Of a stretch of DNA of 7,498 nucleotides, positions 5,520 to 7,498 are shown piece after piece (within the stretch, counting starts at the first letter, position 1; each line of letters opens with the position of its first letter). The notes under the pieces are model-generated. The model saw nothing but the letters and a program-made list of their open reading frames with translations, was not told where the DNA came from and did not search any database. The translations under genes were made by a program, and so were the position numbers. Source of the DNA: Smithellaceae bacterium (GTDB taxonomy: Bacteria > Desulfobacterota > Syntrophia > Syntrophales > Smithellaceae); assembly GCA_028701435.1 (NCBI GenBank), contig JAQVQT010000088.1, positions 1 through 7,498 of the forward strand, in the 5' to 3' direction.

Positions 5520-7498
5520 TCACATGGCATATTCCGCCCGTTCAATCAGCTCACGCTGCATGTCTTTGTTCAGGGTAACAAAGTAGGCGTTATAGCCGGA
5601 GATCCGGACAATGAGGTTTCGGTAGTTTTCAGGGTGGGCCATCGCGTCACGCAGCATGGCCGACGTCACCACGTTCATCTGCATCTGCATGCCGCCCAGA
5701 TCGAAATAGGTTTTTACATAGGAGAACATGTTGTGCACGGTTTTTTCCCGTGTGTCGGCGGCCGACGGCACCACCTTGACATTGAAGGCGATGTTGTTGT
5801 TCAGGTTGACGGGATCCAGCTTCGCGACGTCCCGAATGTTGTCGAGCAGGTTTTTCGAGGCGAAGGGCTGGGGGGTGAGACCCGGCGTAAAAGGCTTGCC
5901 CGCCTGCCGGCCGGAGGGGAGCGCGCCCGTCAGAATGCCGAAGGCCACATGCTGCGACATCGTCCAGAAACCGGTGGTATATTTGCCGCCCCGGTAATGC
6001 GGCAGGCCGGCGTAATGATCGTGCGACCAGCGGGTCAGGCGGTTGGCCATCTCCACCGCTTCCGCATTCCCCGAACCGAACAGCGGAACTTTCTTGTGCA
6101 CCATGGCCAGCAGTTCGGGATCATTTTCAAAGTTGCCGTCCACCGCTTTCTTTAAATGCGCAAACGAGATCTTCCGTTCATCAAAAACCAGCTTTTTGAT
6201 GGTCATCAGGGAATCGGTGACATCGGCCAGGCCGACGATGGCGGTTCCGGAACTGTTGTAGGTTGCACCCCCCCTGGTGACGTCTTTTCCTTTGGTGATG
6301 CATCCGTCGATCACGGAAGAGAGCAGCGGCGTGGGGCGCAGGTACTGATGGGCCAGGGCCAGCAGATCGTTGTATTCGATGGAGCGGTCGATGAGAAAGG
6401 CAAACTGCTCGGTAAAGGCGTTGAAGAAGTCCTCAAAGCTATTGAAGTCGCCTTGCTCGATTGCGCCGGTTTCCGGACCCAGTTTCCAGTCCGTAAGGGG
6501 GTGGCGCCCATTGTTAAGCGCCATTTCAAGGGCGGCGACCATGTTCATCATCTGCATGTTGGTGTGCGCCATGTGCTTGCCCGAGAGCGTGGGTTCGACG
6601 CAGCCCGTTGCCGACCAGTTGCGGATATCCCGAATGTCATAGCCCATGGGAGACAGGGCTGCAAACATGGCCTTGTCATTGTGCATCGACGGTGTCGCCG
6701 CGGTGATCAGATTTACCTCGCAGAGGCGTTTCAGATAAGTATCGCTGTTGATGCCGGGCGTGAAGCGCGCGTTCACATTGGGATCGCGCAGGCTGAGCAT
6801 TTCGGTCACTTTCAGAAAGATGTAGGTCATGTCGTTGATCGCGTCCGAGCCCTCAGGCGTGACGCCGCCCAGCGTGATGGCCTGGTCGGAGGAGCTCCCG
6901 CCGAAATAAAAGTTGGCCAGATCCGGCGTGAGCGGAAAATGGTCCGTGCAGCGCATATAGAAGTGCCCGATGAGTTCGATCGCATCCCGAATGTATTTCG
7001 CGCGGTCTTCCGGAGAAGAGATCTTTGCCATGTCGGCCAGGAAATAGGGCTGAAGCCATTGGTCCAGCCGGCCGAGCGACAGGCCCGCGTTCATGCTCTC
7101 CATGTGAAGCCCGACCCAAGTGATCCACATGGCGTTGACGGCCTCGTGGAGGCTGCGCGCCGGTTTTTCAACAACCTGCGAACAGGCAGCGGCAATCCTC
7201 TCCAACTCCTTTTTGCGGACGGGATCCGTCTGGACCGCCGCGTCTTTTTTCGCCTGCGCGGCCAGATTCTTCGAGTAGGCCGTGAGGCCTTCCAGGGTGA
7301 GAATCATGGCTTCCAGCGTGGCCTTCTTTTCGGGGTTGCCCTGCGCATTTTTGAGCTCCTGTTCGATCTCCCCGATAATGCCGGATGTGCCCAGGCGCAG
7401 CATCTTTGGAAAATCCGCAATGGTGTGTGAGATGGTGGCCTGTTTCCAGTTGAAATAATACGCGTAGCGTTCATCAATCTGCATGCACAGCGGATTGT
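5520..7498 (-). CDS. Glycyl radical enzyme (PFL-like superfamily, dehydratase/lyase type, substrate unknown), 5'-truncated by window edge
   Basis: Large catalytic subunit of a glycyl radical enzyme. The frame is open to base 7498, so roughly 140-190 N-terminal residues are missing; the Met codon at 7484 is internal, and numbering here counts it as 1. The radical site is G630 in VRISGYNAYFV, 24 residues from the C-terminus, as usual. The thiyl cysteine is C295 in SATGCVEP, with E297 two residues on as the expected general base. The Cys-to-Gly spacing of 335 fits dehydratases and lyases. A single Cys replaces the adjacent Cys pair of pyruvate formate-lyase, and the presence of the Glu argues against fumarate-adding benzylsuccinate-type enzymes. 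Other landmarks are SLGRLDQWL (136-144), LGGVTPEG (205-212), SGRQAGKPF (524-532) and GGMQMQMNVV (597-606). The activase follows 10 nt downstream. The reaction is probably a radical elimination, but the substrate cannot be named. No microcompartment gene is in view. Confidence 0.93.
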   Translation of the reverse strand, partial: NPLCMQIDERYAYYFNWKQATISHTIADFPKMLRLGTSGIIGEIEQELKNAQGNPEKKATLEAMILTLEGLTAYSKNLAAQAKKDAAVQTDPVRKKELERIAAACSQVVEKPARSLHEAVNAMWITWVGLHMESMNAGLSLGRLDQWLQPYFLADMAKISSPEDRAKYIRDAIELIGHFYMRCTDHFPLTPDLANFYFGGSSSDQAITLGGVTPEGSDAINDMTYIFLKVTEMLSLRDPNVNARFTPGINSDTYLKRLCEVNLITAATPSMHNDKAMFAALSPMGYDIRDIRNWSATGCVEPTLSGKHMAHTNMQMMNMVAALEMALNNGRHPLTDWKLGPETGAIEQGDFNSFEDFFNAFTEQFAFLIDRSIEYNDLLALAHQYLRPTPLLSSVIDGCITKGKDVTRGGATYNSSGTAIVGLADVTDSLMTIKKLVFDERKISFAHLKKAVDGNFENDPELLAMVHKKVPLFGSGNAEAVEMANRLTRWSHDHYAGLPHYRGGKYTTGFWTMSQHVAFGILTGALPSGRQAGKPFTPGLTPQPFASKNLLDNIRDVAKLDPVNLNNNIAFNVKVVPSAADTREKTVHNMFSYVKTYFDLGGMQMQMNVVTSAMLRDAMAHPENYRNLIVRISGYNAYFVTLNKDMQRELIERAEYAM

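Noticed and set aside
5361..6155. 264-codon plus-strand frame opposite the 3' end of the GRE and the 5' end of the activase
   Set aside because: It is antisense to two well-supported genes and spans their junction; no motif is recognisable.
6156..7430. Long open frame of 424 codons on the plus strand opposite the glycyl radical enzyme
   Set aside because: It is antisense to a gene with clear family motifs, its translation is low-complexity in style (rich in Arg, His, Gly and Val) and matches no family; it is a shadow of GC-rich coding sequence.
5520..7498. Annotation of the GRE as pyruvate formate-lyase (pflB)
   Set aside because: It has a single active-site Cys in GCVE instead of the adjacent Cys-Cys pair, and its activase carries a ferredoxin insert that classical PflA lacks.
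5520..7498. Annotation of the GRE as a fumarate-adding enzyme (benzyl- or alkylsuccinate synthase)
   Set aside because: The Glu two residues after the thiyl Cys is typical of eliminating GREs, and no small BssB/BssC-like subunit genes are seen beside it; genes upstream of the window could not be checked.

Overview
The window holds five protein-coding genes (two cut by the window edges), one probable 32-codon small gene or gene remnant, and two related short repeat blocks. The base composition is moderately GC-rich. The oxygen-sensitive glycyl radical enzyme with its own activase, together with a nickel-pincer (LarA-type) racemase homologue, points to an anaerobic bacterium. The overall flavour suggests a Desulfobacterota/Syntrophales-like organism, but that is an inference from protein style and not from any marker gene. 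There are no rRNA, tRNA or CRISPR features.

Plus strand, left side (1-1844): the 3' part of a YhhN-family membrane protein (lysoplasmalogenase-like) is followed 11 nt later by a complete LarA-family gene. The two look co-transcribed. The LarA homologue keeps all the residues that hold and use the Ni-pincer cofactor in lactate racemase, but its substrate is not certain and none of the cofactor genes larB, larC or larE is in view.

Minus strand, right side (7498-1910): transcription runs right to left. First comes a glycyl radical enzyme whose N-terminus lies beyond the window. After 10 nt comes its radical-SAM activase with a two-cluster ferredoxin insert. Then comes a tiny reading frame with a good ribosome binding site that overlaps the activase stop, and then the complete ATP-dependent helicase gene hrpB, starting with TTG. 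The GRE has the Gly-Cys-Val-Glu active site of eliminating enzymes (dehydratases and C-N, C-S lyases) and not the double cysteine of pyruvate formate-lyase. Its substrate cannot be read from the sequence.

hrpB meets larA tail to tail. It is bracketed by two related ~30-nt sequences in opposite orientation (1861-1892 and 4446-4476), plus a shared TTTAGTGG-type block (1909-1918 and 4441-4450). These look like pieces of a dispersed element. They abut or overlap the hrpB stop codon and supply the stop codon of the small frame, so hrpB may have been placed between two older neighbourhoods, or copies of an element may have settled in its flanks. The most interesting points are the unassigned GRE/activase pair, the LarA homologue without its maturation genes, and the repeat-bracketed hrpB with the truncated-looking frame upstream.
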